From Symbiodinium natans (Eukaryota; Sar; Dinophyceae; Suessiales; Symbiodiniaceae): a stretch of DNA of 64,000 nt. A program made the translations under genes and the position numbers. Location of the stretch: NCBI GenBank assembly GCA_905221605.1, contig CAJNDS010002623.1:672501-736500 (forward strand), given 5' to 3'. Shown piece by piece: positions 38,101-52,200 of the stretch; the stretch's first letter is position 1; each line of letters starts with the position of its first letter. The notes beneath the pieces are model-generated. The model did not search any database. It worked only from the letters and a program-made list of their open reading frames with translations, and was not told the DNA's origin.

Positions 38101-41100
38101 AATGCCTGAAGGTTTGGCTATGATCCTGGCTTGAGGCTTCTCGATTATATACAGCGTACAATATAACAGAGCCCGACTGGATTCCGGCGCGCGCGCGCGC
38201 GCGCGCGGGCTGGAGAGTTCCGTCGCCAGCCCCCTCGACGGCCCGACTCACTCGCAGCCGGGCGGACATCACTACGACTCTGCGACGCCGGAGAGAGCAA
38301 GATTTCGAGATCCGAGTTTATAGAAATTGTCCATAAAAGCTTTTCCGCGCTAAGGATCAGAAAATTTCCCTACAGCCCCTATCTATCCCTAAACCCTGAC
38401 TCCTGAACCCTGAACCCTGAACCCTGAACCCTAAACCCTAAACCCTAAACCCTAAACCCTAAACCCTAAACCCTAAACCCTAAACCCTAAACCCTAAACC
38501 CTAAACCCTAAACCCTATCCCTACACTTCACGAGGTCCAAGAGGCGAGGCGGCCGCTGCGGGCATTCCTTCTCCTGCAGCAGCTTGGGATAGTTGGCCCT
38601 TTAGGAGTTTAGGGTTTAGGGTTTAGGGTTTAGGGTTTAGGGCTTAGGGTTTAGGGTTTAGGTTTGGAGTTTTCCCCCTTATACTAACAGCCCATTGTAG
38701 GGATTATAGTTCCCCCTGCTAGAATCCCTGTTAAGGACTGTCAGAAAAAAGGGGGAACGTCCCAAGGTTTAGGGGTTTTCAGGCTTCGGGGTTTAGGGAT
38801 GAGGGGTGGCCCTAAACCCTAAACCCTAAACCCTAAACCCTAAACCCTAAACCCTGGTTTGCTCTTGTGTTGTAGGGCTTCAACTCTGAGGGGCTGAATC
38901 AGGCATAGACATCGGGGATTCAGGGCCCCCTCATCGTTTTAAAGGGGAGTCTACTGGACCCTAAACCCTACAAAAAAGGGATTAATTAAGGGCCCCCCTT
39001 GTCGATTTCAAGGGGAGTCTACGGGACCCTAAACCCTAAACCCTAAGCCCTAAACCCTAAACCCTAAACCCCTAAAAAATAACGGAAGAAGGGCGCCGAC
39101 TCCGGGTCCTCGGGGCTGACGTTGGTCGGGTTGCGGCTTCGGATGAACACTCGGTTAGGGTTTAGGGTTTAGGGTTTAGGGTTTAGGGTTTAGGGTTTAG
39201 GGTTTAGGGTTTAGGGTTTAGGGTTTAGGGTTTAGGGTTTAGGGTTTAGGGTTTAGGGTTTAGGGTTTCGCCAGCTTCAGTCCTGGTCGGAAAAAGGGTT
39301 TAGGGTTTAGGGCTTTGTTGAAACTCGAGAGAAGGTGCGTGCGGCTTACGGGGGCAGTAATTGGGGCCCAAACCCTAAACCCTAATCCCAAACCGGAAGC
39401 TCGAAGAAGGCGGGGGTGCCTGCTGCTAGAATGGAGGTCTGAAGAAGAACCTATGGTCCAAACTCGAGAGCTCGGTCCTCAAACCTCAAACCCGAAACCC
39501 GACACCCTAAACCGTAAACCCAAAGAAAAAGGAGCACAACGAAAACAACTTCACCTAAACATGCGCAGTCGGAGACCGACTTGCCAGACTTGACGCCTAG
39601 CATTCAGGGGTTTACGGGTTTAGGGCTTCGGGATTTAGGGTTTAGGGTTTAGGGTTTAGGGTTAGAAGTTCGGGTTTAGGGGGCTTAGGGTTTAGGGTTG
39701 GGACGGATGTTCGTACGCATCGTCCAAGATGAATGCAACTCCTCCAATCACAGGTGGGTGTCGATGGCGTGCTTACTGCATTTCTACTGCAAGTCGCCCC
39801 AGCACGACCGAAACGCCACGTCCACAAAAGCAACCTTAGTGTTCATCCGGGCTTCCTATAAGCAACCAAGCCATTGGGTGACATAGGTTGGGACGTATGT
39901 CTACATGTGCATACATACATGCATGCACATGCATCACCTGCGGCTGCAGCCAAACGCTACCCAGCCTTACTGGGAGGATCTATAGGCTTCAGGGCCCTAA
40001 GCCCTAAGCCCTAAGCCCTAAGCCCTAAGCCTTAAACCCCAAACCCTAAACCCCAAACCCTAAACCCCAAATCCCAAACCGCAAACCCCGAAACCCCTAA
40101 ATCCCCAAACCCTAAACCAAGGCTCTGTATAAGGGTTAGAAATGAGGGGGAAACTACCCACCTGTCATGGCCTAGATGTAGGTGTGCTAGGATTCGGTCA
40201 GGATTTGAGGGCTTGGGGTTTGAGATTGGGTTGCAAGGTTTGGGGCTCAAGGTTTAGGATTTTTGAGGTTTGTTTGGGCATGTGAGGGTTTAGGGCGTTC
40301 ATGGTTTTCCAGGCATACGCTTTGTCTTATGCCTCTTCTGTGCTCATCGAGGTGGCAACACAAAAGAACGGAAACTGGACCCTCTGCAGGCTATTGGGGA
40401 ATTGGATCCCCTCCAAGCTCTGCTTGAACTTGAAGCCAAACGTCAACTTCTGCAGGGTGCTGGGCAGCTGGATCCCCTCCAAGCTTTGGTTGAAGCCGCC
40501 GCCAAACGTCAACGTCTGAAGGGTGCTGGGCAGTTGGATCCCCTGCAAACTCTTGTTAAAGTTATATCCAAACGCCAACGTCTGCAGGGTGCTGGGCAGC
40601 TGGATCCCTTCCAAGCTCCGGTTGAAGCTAAGTCCAAACTTCAACGTCTTAAGGGTGCGCGGCAGTTGGATCCCCTCCAAGCTCTGGTTGAAGCCGGTGC
40701 CAAACGTCAACGTCTGCAGGGTGCTGGGTAGTTGGATCCCCTCCAAGCTTTGGTTGAACTTGTGGCCAAACGTTAACGTCTTAAGGGTGCTGGGCAGTTG
40801 GATCCCCTCCAAGCTCTGGGCGAAGTCATGTCCAAACGTCAACGTCTGCAGGGTGCTAAGCAGTTGGATCCCCTCCAAGCTTTGGTTAAACTTGAAGCCA
40901 AACGTCAACGTCTTAAGGGTGCTGGGCAACTGGATCCTCTCCAAGCTCTGGTTGAAGTCATGTCCAAACGTCAACGTATCAATGGTGCTGGGCAGTTGGA
41001 TGCCCTCTAAGCTCTGGTTGAAGTCATGTCCAAACGTCAACGTTTGCAGAGCGGTGGGCAGCTGAATCCCCTCCAGGCTTTGGTTGAACTCGTGACCAAA

Positions 41101-44100
41101 CGTCAACGTCTGAAGGGCGCTGGGCAATTGGATCCCCTCCAAACTCTGGTTGAATTTGAAGCCAAACGTCAACGTATGCAGGGTGCTGGGCAACTGGATC
41201 CCCTCCAAGCTTTGGTTGAAGTCGATGCCAAACGTCAACGTCTGCAGGGTGCTGGGCAGTTGGATCTCATCCAAGATCTGGTTGAATGTGTCGCCAGGCT
41301 TCAAGGTCTGCAGGGTGCCGGAGAACTGGATCTTGAACTTGTGGCCAAACGTCAACGTCTGCAGGGTGCTGGGCAGCTGGATCCCTTGCAAGCCTTGCTT
41401 GAAGTCGACGCCAAAGGTCAACGTCTGCAGGGTGCTGGGCAGCTGGATCTTCTCCAAGCTCTGGTTGAAGTCATGTCCAAACGTCAACGTCTGCAGGGCG
41501 CTGGGCAGTTCAAACCCCTCCAAGCTCTTGTTGAAGTTGTATCCAAACGCCAACGTCTGCAAGCTGCTGGGCAGCTGGATCCCCTGCAATCTCTGGTTGA
41601 AGTCATGTCCAAACGTCAACGCCTGCAAAGTGCTGGGCAGCTGAATCCCCTCCAAGCTTTGGTTGAACTTGCGGCCAAACGTCAACGTCTGAAGGGTGCT
41701 GGGCAGTTGGATCCCCTCCAAGCACTGGTTGAAGACCTCTCCAAACGTCAACGTCTTCAGGGTGCTGGGCAGCTGAATCCCCTGCAAGCTTTGGTTGAAC
41801 TGTTGGCCAAACGTCAATGTCTGCAGGGTGCTGGGCAGCTGGATCCCTTGCAAGCTCTGATTGAAGTCGACGCCAAAGGTCAACGTCTGCAGGGTGCTGG
41901 GCAGCTGGATCCCCTCCAAGCTCTGGTCGAAGTCACTGCCAAACGTCAACATTTGCAGGGTGCTGGGGAGCTGGATCCCCTCCAAGCTCTGGTCGAAGTT
42001 CAAGCCAAAAGTCAAGGAGACGACTTCACTGAGAGCACACGCATCCGCAGGGTTGAGGGCTTTCTTCGCAAGGGCTTTCTCCAAGCTCACCGCAGCCCGA
42101 CCTGCACCGAGGCGTTGAGCCACGTACGTGACTTCGTCGTTCCTGACCTGTTCCAGCAGGGGCTCACGCAGATTGAGCACACCGCCGCCAGAGGTCAGCA
42201 CGAGGGACTCCGCGGGGCGGCCGACTTTGGCTGCTACCGCTTCCACCACTTCCCAGCCCGCTGCCATAGGGTCTACGTCGACCTCAACGGCGTAGCCTCC
42301 GAGACCGCGGATGCTGAAGGGTCGCTTGCCTGCCATACTGCCAGAGTGTGAGGCCACATCTCCGAGCGTTGGGTCAGACTCCGGGGGTTGGTCGGATGCC
42401 TCCTGGGCTTCGCTCATGTCGCTGCTAGTGGAAGACCGGTCTTGAAACCTGAACGGCTGCGTGCACACGTACACGTATATTACGTCTACATGACGCCATT
42501 CTGTTGATAAAGCGGTAATACAAAGGAGGAAAAGCTTGAGGAACCTACAGCAAATTCAACTATCATGATAGAGGAGATGCTTGTAACCTTTTGGGCTTTC
42601 GTTGGACATTTCGTCGTGCATGTCCTGAACCTTAAACCTCTAAACCCTGACCCTATAAGGGTCCATGTACCTCCTTATTGTACACTTGGACCCCAAAGTC
42701 CCTATATAGGAGGCACTTTCAGGCCCAGGTATGCCCTATTTAGGTACATGGACCCTGAGGGTAAAGTTACCCCAAACCCTAAACCCTAAACCCTAAACCC
42801 TAAACCCTAAAACCCCAAACAAGGGAAATCCTCGTGGTCCGACTCCAGCCGCTGCACGCTGCGGCGGAGTGCCAGCACGGCCTCTGAAATTCATATGTAG
42901 TGTTTAGGGTTTAGGGCTTAGGGTTTAGGATTTAGGGTCTAGGGTCTCGGGTTTAGGGTTTAGGGTTTGGGGTTTAGGGTTTAGGGTTTAGGGTTCAGGG
43001 TTTAGGGTTTGGGGTTTAGGGTTTAGGGTTTAGGGGGCTTCTGGGCTTAGGCCTTAAGGGTTCGAAGCTAACTATAGTTTTTAAGCGGTTGTAACCTTTT
43101 GAGGTTGTTTTAGCGTACCGTGCTGATTCTATCCATGAACCTTTAGGTGTCTCTTGTTGGGAGTGGCGGTTGCAGCTGAGATGTTCAGGGATTAGGCTTT
43201 AGGGATACGTAACCCCCTCCGTCCCTTCCCTGAACCCCTAAGCCCCTAAATTTCCTCAGCATGGCGCCTCTAAGACTACACCCCTAAGCCCCTAAATTTC
43301 CTCAGCATGGCGCCTCTAAGACTACACCCCTAAGCCCTAAAAAGACCTGAACCCCAAAACCCTAAACCGTATAAACCCTAAACCCTAAACCCTAATTCCA
43401 CTAAACCCTAAACCCTAAACCCTAAACCCTAAACCCTAAACTCCAGCAATGGCGCCTCGAGGAGCATGTTCACGTGCTCGGCCATGGCCTCCGTGTCCCT
43501 AAACCCTAAACCCTCAACCCTCAACCCCAAACCCTAAACCCTATAAACCCTAAACCCTAAACCCCAAAACCTAAACCCCAAACCCTAAAAACTAAAGCTC
43601 GCCCATGGCCTCTGTGTCGTGGCCCTGGCCGCCCCGAGCGTGACAGCCCAAGCAGCCTTCGTCAGCGAGGAGTAAAGTTTTTAGGGTTTAGGGTTTGGGG
43701 TTTAGGGTTTAGGGTTTGTGAGGGTATCAGGGTCGAGAGGGTTGCGGGTTTACCCCGAACCCTAAACTTTAGGATTTAGGGCGTTTAGGTTGCGAGAGTT
43801 GCAGGGTTGTGGGGCTTGAGGGCGAAGGGTCGCGTTTGGGGTCTTGGGGTTTTGGGCCTCAGAAGTTTCCGGGCTTCGGGTTTAGGGTTTACTCTCCAGT
43901 CTTTGAGGTTTAAAATCCTAAAAGCCTGGGGAGGCACGAAATCTTAAAACCCCCAAAACTCAAGTCTCCCGATCCCTGCAGCTCCAAAACTCTCAAGCCC
44001 TAAAGCCCGAACTCCTAAATGCACATCCCGAAAGCCCTAACTACCAAAAAGCACCAAGACCTCCTGAGTCCCTAAACCCTCAACCCTAAACCCCAAACCC

Positions 44101-47100
44101 TAAACCCTAAACCTTCTTGCCCGGGCGCTGAATCGGCAAGGCTCTTCCACAAGAAGGCCCGGGATGGTGGCCAACAGCGCTGAGGCCAGCTGTGGCCGGG
44201 TGGATGGCGGCGCCATGGGTGTTTTGGGTTTCTGTTCAAGGGGGGGTGGGGGGGCGGAGGTAGGGGGGTAGGGTTAGGGTTTAGGGTTGAGGGTTTGGTA
44301 GGGTTTGGGAAGGGCTTGGTAGGGTTTGGTAGGGTTGAGGGTTGAGGGTTTGGTAGGGTTTAGGGTTCAGGTTTAGACCCTAAACCCAAGGCCTCAACCC
44401 AACTCGTGTTCTGTTCGGGGTCACAGGGCTGACGGGAAGGTTGCGAGGCCTTGGCCAAGGCGTGATCGGTGAGATCTTGTGCTTCGTTTCACTTCAGTGG
44501 CTGCACAGGCTGGGAGCCGGCCACGAGTCGGCTATCGCCTTCATTGAGTGTTAGGGTTTAGGGTTTGGGGTTTGGGGTTTTAGGGTTTAGGGTTTAGGGT
44601 TTAGGGTTCAGGGTTTAGGATTTAGGGTTCAGGGTTTGGGTTTTGCTTGGATAGAAGTCGAGGGATTGCTTCCAGGGGGCCCCGAACTCTGCACATCGCA
44701 CGAGGGTATGGGGGGGTATAGGGTTGGGGCTTACTAGACCCAAGAGTAACCTGTAAAGAGGATTGCGAGGGAACCTAAACCCTTAAACAAACAAAACAAT
44801 TCAGGACCTACTCCGGGTGCTAGTCTAGACCCGGGAGTAAACTAGGAATAAACAGGGTGCCCTTTTTGGTTTGAAGGGGATTAGGAGGGAACCCCAACCC
44901 TTAAAAAAAAAAGGAAAAAGGGGCCTACTCCCGGTCCTAGTAGTTTAGGGTTTAGGTTTAGGGTTTAGGGTTTAGGGTTTAGGGTTTAGGGTTTAGGGTT
45001 TAGGGTTTAGGGTTTAGGGCATACCTGAGGCCCTGGGAGCCTTCGAGGCTATCGGCACGCCTCCTTAAGCATAGCGATTGGGCTTGGGTCAAGCCGAGGC
45101 CGCTTTGTTCCCGAAATCTTCCAACAGAGAGTGTCTACAGCGCAGTTGAGTTCATAGGATTTTGGGGCTTGGGGTTTCGGGTTAACCCTAAACCCTAAAC
45201 CCTAAACCTTAAACCCTAAACCCTAGACCCTAATCCTAAACCCCAAACCCTGAACCCCAAACCCAAAACCCCAAACCCTAAACCCTAAGAACAGCTCAGC
45301 AGCTTCCTGACATTCACTGGCCTTGCTTCTCGGAGCTCATCTTCTCCACGGCTACCTGCGTAGGGAAAGCCGCCCCTTCACAAAGGGGTTTGGGGTTTAG
45401 GGCTTAGGTTTAGGATTTAGGGTTGGGGTTTAGGGTTTAGGGTTTTGGGGTTTAGGATTTGGGGTTTAGGATGGTTACCTGCTTAGGGAAAGCCGCCCCT
45501 TCCCAAATCTTCTACGGGAAGCTTGAAAAGGATTCCCATCAAGACTTAGGGTTTGGGGTTGGGGTTTAGGGCTTGGGGGTTAGGGTCTGTACACAAAACA
45601 CATGGCGGTTACATAGTTCGTTGTTCTGCGTTCTGGATCTTTGGGCACATTCTCGATAATCCAGCAGTCCAGTCGCTTGACCCCAAACACCAAACCCTGA
45701 ACCCCTAAACCCCAAACCCCAAACCCCAGACCCTTAACCCCAAACCCCAAACCCTAAACCCTAAACCCCAAACCCAACACCCTTAACCCCAAGCCCAAAA
45801 CCCCCACACCCGAAGCCTTGACTGCCGCCGGTTCCTCCCACGGCACCGACGCGGTATCAGAGCTGGCGGCCGTGGCACGGCCTCAAGGGGCTCAGGTTTA
45901 GGGCTTTTAGGGCTTATAGGGCGCTTAGGGCTCAGGGTTTAGGGTTTAGGGCTTAGGGTTTCGGGTTTAGGGTTTAGGGTTCAGGGGGTTTTAAGGCTTG
46001 GGGTTTAGGGCTTAGGGTTGAGGACTTCCAGGCAGACCTGAGCCTATGAACCCGAAGCCCCGGGGCTTCAACCCTAGCCACCCCAAGCAAGCGAGTCGCT
46101 CCAAAGAAGTGTTTTACAACACATTTACACAGCGCGCGAGTGCGCTGCAAGACAAAAAACTTCAAAAAAACACGGGTTCCGTTTATATAAGGTTCGGGGG
46201 TTTTGGGATTTAAGGTTTAGGGTCTAGGGTTAGGGTTTAAGGTTAACAGAAGGGATAGGGTTCAGGCTTTTGGGGCGCAGGGCTTATTTAGGGTTTAGGG
46301 TTTAGGGTTTAGGGTTTAGGGTTTAGGGTTTAGGGTTTAGGGTTTAGGGTTTAAAGTTTCGGCTTTAGAGGTTTAGAGGCTTGGAGGCTGGGAGGTCTAT
46401 ATGTTTATACGTTTATAGGCTGTTAAGGTTTGCAGGTTTAGGGCTGGGAGGGCCGAGTTGCTTCGAGATTGTACAAGGTGCCTAGACGATTTAGAACAGA
46501 CACCTGCCCCCCCCCCCCCCCCAACATGACTCCTTAGGGGTTTTGGGCTGGCTTAGGGCACCCAAGAGTAGGACAGGGTTGAAAGTGTACATCCTAGGCG
46601 ATGTGGTCCTAGAGCAGGTTGCTCAGATGAAGCATGTATGCTCGGATCCTCCCCTAAACCCTACGCTCCAGCGCAGTCGTGGCCTGGCATTCCCGAAGCT
46701 GGTTGCACCTGCAGGAGCTTGCGGCAAACTGCGAGGGATGAGATGCGAGCGGTTTAGGGTTTAGGGTTTAGGGTTTAGGGTTTGGGGTCTAGGGTTTAGG
46801 GTTTAGGGTCAATGGTACAGGTTGAGGGTCGAGGGGTTTGGGGATTTGGGGTTCAGAGGGGCTTGGGGTTTAGGGCTCAGGGTCTAGGAGTTCATATGGT
46901 AGGGATTCAGGGGTCTTAAGTTTCGGGTCTAGAGTCTAGGAGTTTATGGGGGGGGGTTTAGCGTGTCTAGAGTTTATGGCAGGGGTTCTGACACGCACTG
47001 CTGCCAGGATGAGAGCTCTCAGAGGGGGGGGTAGGGTACCTTCTGGAGGTGCACTTGTTTAAGGAATTCCAATACAAGTCTAAACCTGAAGTCCCAAGCT

Positions 47101-49221
47101 TGAAGCCCTAAACCCGAAAACCTAGACCGAAACCTCTGCAAAAGGGTCTTGGGCTTAGCATGGTTTGAGGTTTCTCCCCTGAACAAACAACCTTAAACCC
47201 CTGTAAGCAACTCTACTGCGAGGCCTCACCCTAAACCCTAAGACCGAAGCCCCTAATGCAGCGAGCGCCTTGTTCATTTTGGCTTCCCAAGCGCGCCACT
47301 CCGCGTCAATGTCGATGGGAGCAGCACTGGTCCTCTGCGGAGGTTTAGGGTTTAGGGTTTAGGGTTTAGGGTTTAGGGTTTCGGGTTTAGGGTTTCGGGT
47401 TTAGGGTTTAGGGTTTAGGGTTTAGGGTTTAAGGTTTAAGGTTTAAGGTTTAAGGTTTGAGGTTTAGGGTTTAGAGTTTAGGGCTTAGGGGTCTTGGGGT
47501 TATAGGGCCTAAAGGGCCTCTTAGGCCTATAAGGCCTAGGGAAAAGAGGGTCCAGGGTTGAGGGTGTAGGGTTCAAATTTTGGGCACAGGGTTGAGGATG
47601 TAGGTCGAGGGTCTTGGATTTGGCGTATGTGGGGCCGAAATTTTCAGCTTAGTCTTTATAGGGCGGACTGCACTGGGAATCTCTCATAGTCTACCCCGTG
47701 GGTGCGACAACCAGTAACCGATGACAAGACCAACTCGAATGGAATGATGACCCGTGTTTCTTGGCCTACAGGCGCCTGCAAGTACGCCTGTATCGCGTCA
47801 CTGCACGATGTGCAGTGCTCGGGCCGTAGTGCAGGGCAGTGGCGAGGCCGGTAAGTCCAGTGGCTGTCAGTGTCGAAAAACACTGGTGCGCCAGTGGCGT
47901 CGCGCACGAGGTCACCCCTGAACACTATCCTGCCCTTATACTTATGATGTGCAGGGTTAAGCTCGTAATGCTTCACTTCGCATACAGTGAGCAACTCAGC
48001 TATCTGCACCTTGCGGCCGATGGTCCGCGCCTGCTGTCTAAGCTGCAGTAGAGTTCGGACTGAATCGTCGCACCAATCGTCGTACAAAGTGTGTTCCTCC
48101 AACTTAAACTCTACACCCTGAACCCTCACACCCTAAACTCTAAACCCTAAACCCTCAAACCGACGGCAAGCACAACGTTCAAGCGCCAACAACGGCAAGC
48201 CTCGACTCCCAGAATCTGTATCCCGAACAGGGCTCCCTAGTACGGAGAGCATGCAACAGATCCCCCGGAGTATGAATACAGTACGAATCTGACCTAAACC
48301 CTAAACACTAAGCCCCTCAACCCTGAACCCTAAATCTATGGTTTTGCTCCTGAAGGTTGATTATTGCAGGGTTGGGAAATAGGACAGCGGTCTGCGCTCT
48401 CGATGACTAAGTACCACGCACATACCAACCCAAGAAAACGGTTTAGGGTTTGGGGTTTCGGGTGTAGGGTTTAGTGTCTAGGATCTAGGGTTTAGGGTTT
48501 AGGGTTCTGAAACCCTTCAGGAAACCGCTCGGTCACTGTTCAGCCTCGCCATCCTGACCATGCGACTAGGACGAAGCATCCGACCAAGACCCACAGAACC
48601 ACTACACCCTAAACCCTAAACCCTACACCCACCATCAGCCCTAAACAGCCCCAAACCGTGAACCCTAGACTCTGAACCCCAAGCCCCAACCCCCAACCCT
48701 GACACCCCGAACCCTGAAACCCTGTCCTCCGGCGGGGTTCCCGGCGTGGGGGCTCGGAAAAGGATGCCTCATGTTGGCAGACTCAGGGCTTTTGCTATTC
48801 TTAAAAAGGAGGGGTGTTCAAGGGGGAACCCGAGGTTCCCTAATACTGCCCACTACTTTTTCAAAGGCTCCCTAAACTTCCCTAAGGTTCCCTAGTTTCC
48901 TACCCTCATGAAGGCCCCTCCCTTAACACCCTATAATTTTGGGCTTAGTAAGGGGAAGAATGGAGCTGCTGTATATAACGCCTATATATATACCTTATAG
49001 AGTCCCTATTTTCCTGCCTAGACCCTAAACAACCCCTAGTCCCTTACAAGGGCCCTTCCAAAAGTCCCTTGAGTGGCTTAGGGTTTACCAGCTTAGGCTT
49101 TCCGGGAGGTCGGCTGGGAGACTGTCCTTTGCCTGCAGGGGAGGTTGTCCAGGGCCCCTCCTGTCTCTAAGCCGGTTCCCAGACGGGCTTGCGGTTTAGG
49201 TTTTTGTTTTTGTTTTTTTTT

Positions 49222-49252
<31 letters not shown>

Positions 49253-52200
49253 GGTTGCGGTGTGGGCCGTTTAGGGGTTTAGGAACACTGCGTGGGCGAA
49301 AATCTGAGACATTACCGGGTTTAGAAGTCCTTGAGGGCCTCTGGGTGACAAACCCCTACATCCAGAACTCCCCAAACCCGTTGCCCGAAAGCCTGAAGCC
49401 TCGTTTACAAAACCCCAAACACCCGAAACACGCTAAGCACCCTAATCCTCAAACTCCCCACGAGACCTGGGATGTTCCCCCTGATACTAGGAGGCCTTGA
49501 TAGGGAGTTTATAGTACCCCCCCCCTATTCTCGTCCCTCTTAAGGACTGTATAACAGGGAACATCCCAACCCTGAACCCTAAATCCTAAGCCCTGAAACC
49601 TAAATCCTAAATGTAAACCCTGAAACCCAAAACCTCCAAGCAGGGGACTAGAGAAGCCTAAACCCTAAACCCTAAACCTTAAACCCTAAACCCTAAACCC
49701 TAAACTCCCCAAGCCCGCCTCGCGGCGCACGGGTGGCGGCTGCCACGAGTCGACAGACTCGGCCCTGAGACTAAGAGAGGGTTTAGGGTTTAGGGTTTGG
49801 GGTTTAGGGTTTGGGGTTTGGGGTTTGGGGTTTGGGGCTTGGGGCTTGGGGCTTGGGGCTTGGGGGTTGGGGTTTGGGGATGAAGGTTTAGGGGTTTGGG
49901 TTTAGGGTTTGGGGTTTGGGGTTCAGGGTTTGGGGTTTAGGGTTTTGGGTTCGGGGTTTGGGGTTTAGGGTCTAGGTTTAAGGGTTTGGGGTTTAGGGCT
50001 TAGGGTTTGGGGTTTGGGGCTTAGGGTTTAGGGTTTGGGGTTTGGGGTTAAGGGTGTAGTGCTGCGCGTTGGGGGGGGGGGGGGGGGGGGGGAGTAGGGT
50101 TATGGTTTAGAATCTGGGGGCTCGGGGGCGTTTAGGGTTGAGGGTCGAGCATGCAGAGCTTAGCGTCCACAACCCACATAAACCCTAAACTCTGAACCCC
50201 CAAACAAAAGCAACCCCCCAACCATTTCAGAAGCTCACTGCCTCACCGGCCGCTTCGGTGGCGAGAGGGAAGGAGTGACCTGCCGGGAGCTCATCTTAAA
50301 CCAAGAGCCTCTGTCCCCAAACCCTAAACCCTAAACCCTAAACCCTAAACCCTAAACCCTAAACCTTAAACCCTAAACCCTGAACCCAAATCCTTAAACA
50401 ACCCCCTCTTAACCCTGACCCAGAACCCGAAGCAAAGCCCAAAAACCCTGAACCCATTTCGGTTTAGGGTTTAGGGCTAGGGTTTAGGGTCATGCAAGCT
50501 TGGGTTTAGGGCTTAGGGTTTAGGGTCATACAAGCTTGGGGCTTGTAAGTGGGGCTCGGCCGGGTTCAACTTGTGGTGGTCGTGCGGCACCCGCAATGCC
50601 AAAAGCCCTAAATCCCCAACCCTAACTCCTAACCCTAAACCCTAGCCCTAAACCCTAAACCCTAAACCCTAAACCATAAAACCCAAAAGCCTTTAAAGAA
50701 CAAACCCTAAAGGCCGAGTGCAGTCCAAGGGCCGAGTGCAGCCCATGCGCCGGCGAGGACGCGACATCAAAGGATGGCACCTTCAGGAGCCCCCCAAGCT
50801 TAAGAGGGTTTGTAGGGTTTGTAGGGTTTAGGGTTTTGGGTTTAGGGTTTGGGGTTTGGGGTTTAGGGTTTAGGGTTTAGGGTTTAGGGTTTAGGGTTTA
50901 GAGTTTACAAGCGGAGTTTAGGGCTGCTCAAATTTGCTAGTTACCTGTAGCTCATGCTGTGGCGAGGCGTCAACGTATCTTCAAACGAACCCTAAACCCT
51001 AAACCCTAAACCCTAAACCCCTAGACCCTAAACCCTAAACCCTAAACCCTAAACCCTAAACCCCTAGACCCTAAACCCCAAACCCTAAACCCTAAACCCC
51101 AGTCCGCTTCCTGTTGAGGATGTTTGTTGCCGACTGCTGGACCCCCATCGTCCAGTGAGACCCTGCAGCTCTAAAGCCCTTAACTTCAGGTTTAGGGTTT
51201 GGGGTGTGGGGTTTGGGGTTTAGGGTTTGGGGTTTAGGGTTTAGGGTTTAGGGTTTAGGGTTTAGGGTTTAGGGTTTAGGGTTCAGGGAGCCCTACAGTT
51301 TTGGTCTTAACCCTAAACCCTGAACCCTAACTCCACATGGCCTCCCAAAAGCTTCGCTTCGGAAGCGAGGGGAGCTGGGGCCTGTCAGAAGAAAGGTGAA
51401 CGCACTGTTTAGGGTTTAGGGTTCAGGGTTCAGGGTTCAGGGTTCAGGGTTTGGGGTTTGGGGTTTAGGGTTTAGGGTTTAGGGTCTGGGGTTTGGGGTC
51501 TGGGGTTTGGGGTTTGGGATTCAGGGTTCAGGGTTCAGGGTTCAGGGTTCAGGGTTCAGGGTTCAGGGTTTAGGGTTTAGGGTTTGGGGTTTGGGGGGTG
51601 GGGTTTAGGGTTTAGGGTTTAGGGTTTGGGGCTTGGGGCTTGGGGCTTGGGGCTTGGGGCTTGGGGTTTGGGGTTTGGGGGGTGGGGTTTGGGGTTTGGG
51701 GTTTGGGGTTTGGGGTTTGGGGTTCAGGGTTCAGGGTTCAGGGTTTGGGGTTTGGGGTTTGGGGTTTAGGGTTTGGGGTTTGGGGTTTGGGGTTTCCGAA
51801 ATTCGGGGTATGGGGGGTTTAGGGTTTCCGAAATTAGGGGCACCTGATTGGGGTCCTTATTAGAAGGGAAGCCTACTATTCGGGGATCAAGAATGGGGTC
51901 CACTATTATCGCAAACCCACATGAATGGGACCTTTTAGGGGGAAGCTTAGGTACTCTGACGGTTTCTGGCTTGGTGGGTAATGTATCTTTGCTGCGAAGG
52001 ACCTCCTCAACGCATGTCGCAATACCTGGTTTAGGGTTTAGGGTTTAGGGTTAGGGTTTCGGGTTTTGGGTTTAGGGCGATAATCCTACTGCTGCGTACT
52101 CCGGCTGTCAGCGCTATGTCCGGAACAGACCTTGCTGCCGTGGATGTGTGTGTGTGTGGCAGAGAGACAGACCTTCTAGGCTTCAGGATGCGACGTCCCC

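Larger units (their letters stand above)
39150..42820 (-). other. 3.7-kb intron containing a nested gene
   Basis: Sense strand starts GTTTGGGG and TTTAGGG arrays, then a family H element, the intact FNIP-repeat ORF, degenerate repeats, and ends ACCCTAACCGAG. Flanking exons agree in phase. Confidence 0.55.

Noticed and set aside
40402-42351. Long plus-strand ORFs (up to 441 codons) opposite the FNIP gene
   Set aside because: Shadows caused by the 66-bp coding repeat; composition and repeat logic fit the minus strand only.
42475-42560. Spliced-leader relic upstream of the FNIP gene, as expected for a recycled cDNA
   Set aside because: Only a six-base CTCAAG match was seen on the coding strand; too short to support.
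51633-51863. Gly/Trp-rich ORFs (GLGVWGLGFGVWG)
   Set aside because: Translated TTTGGGG/TTTAGGG repeats.
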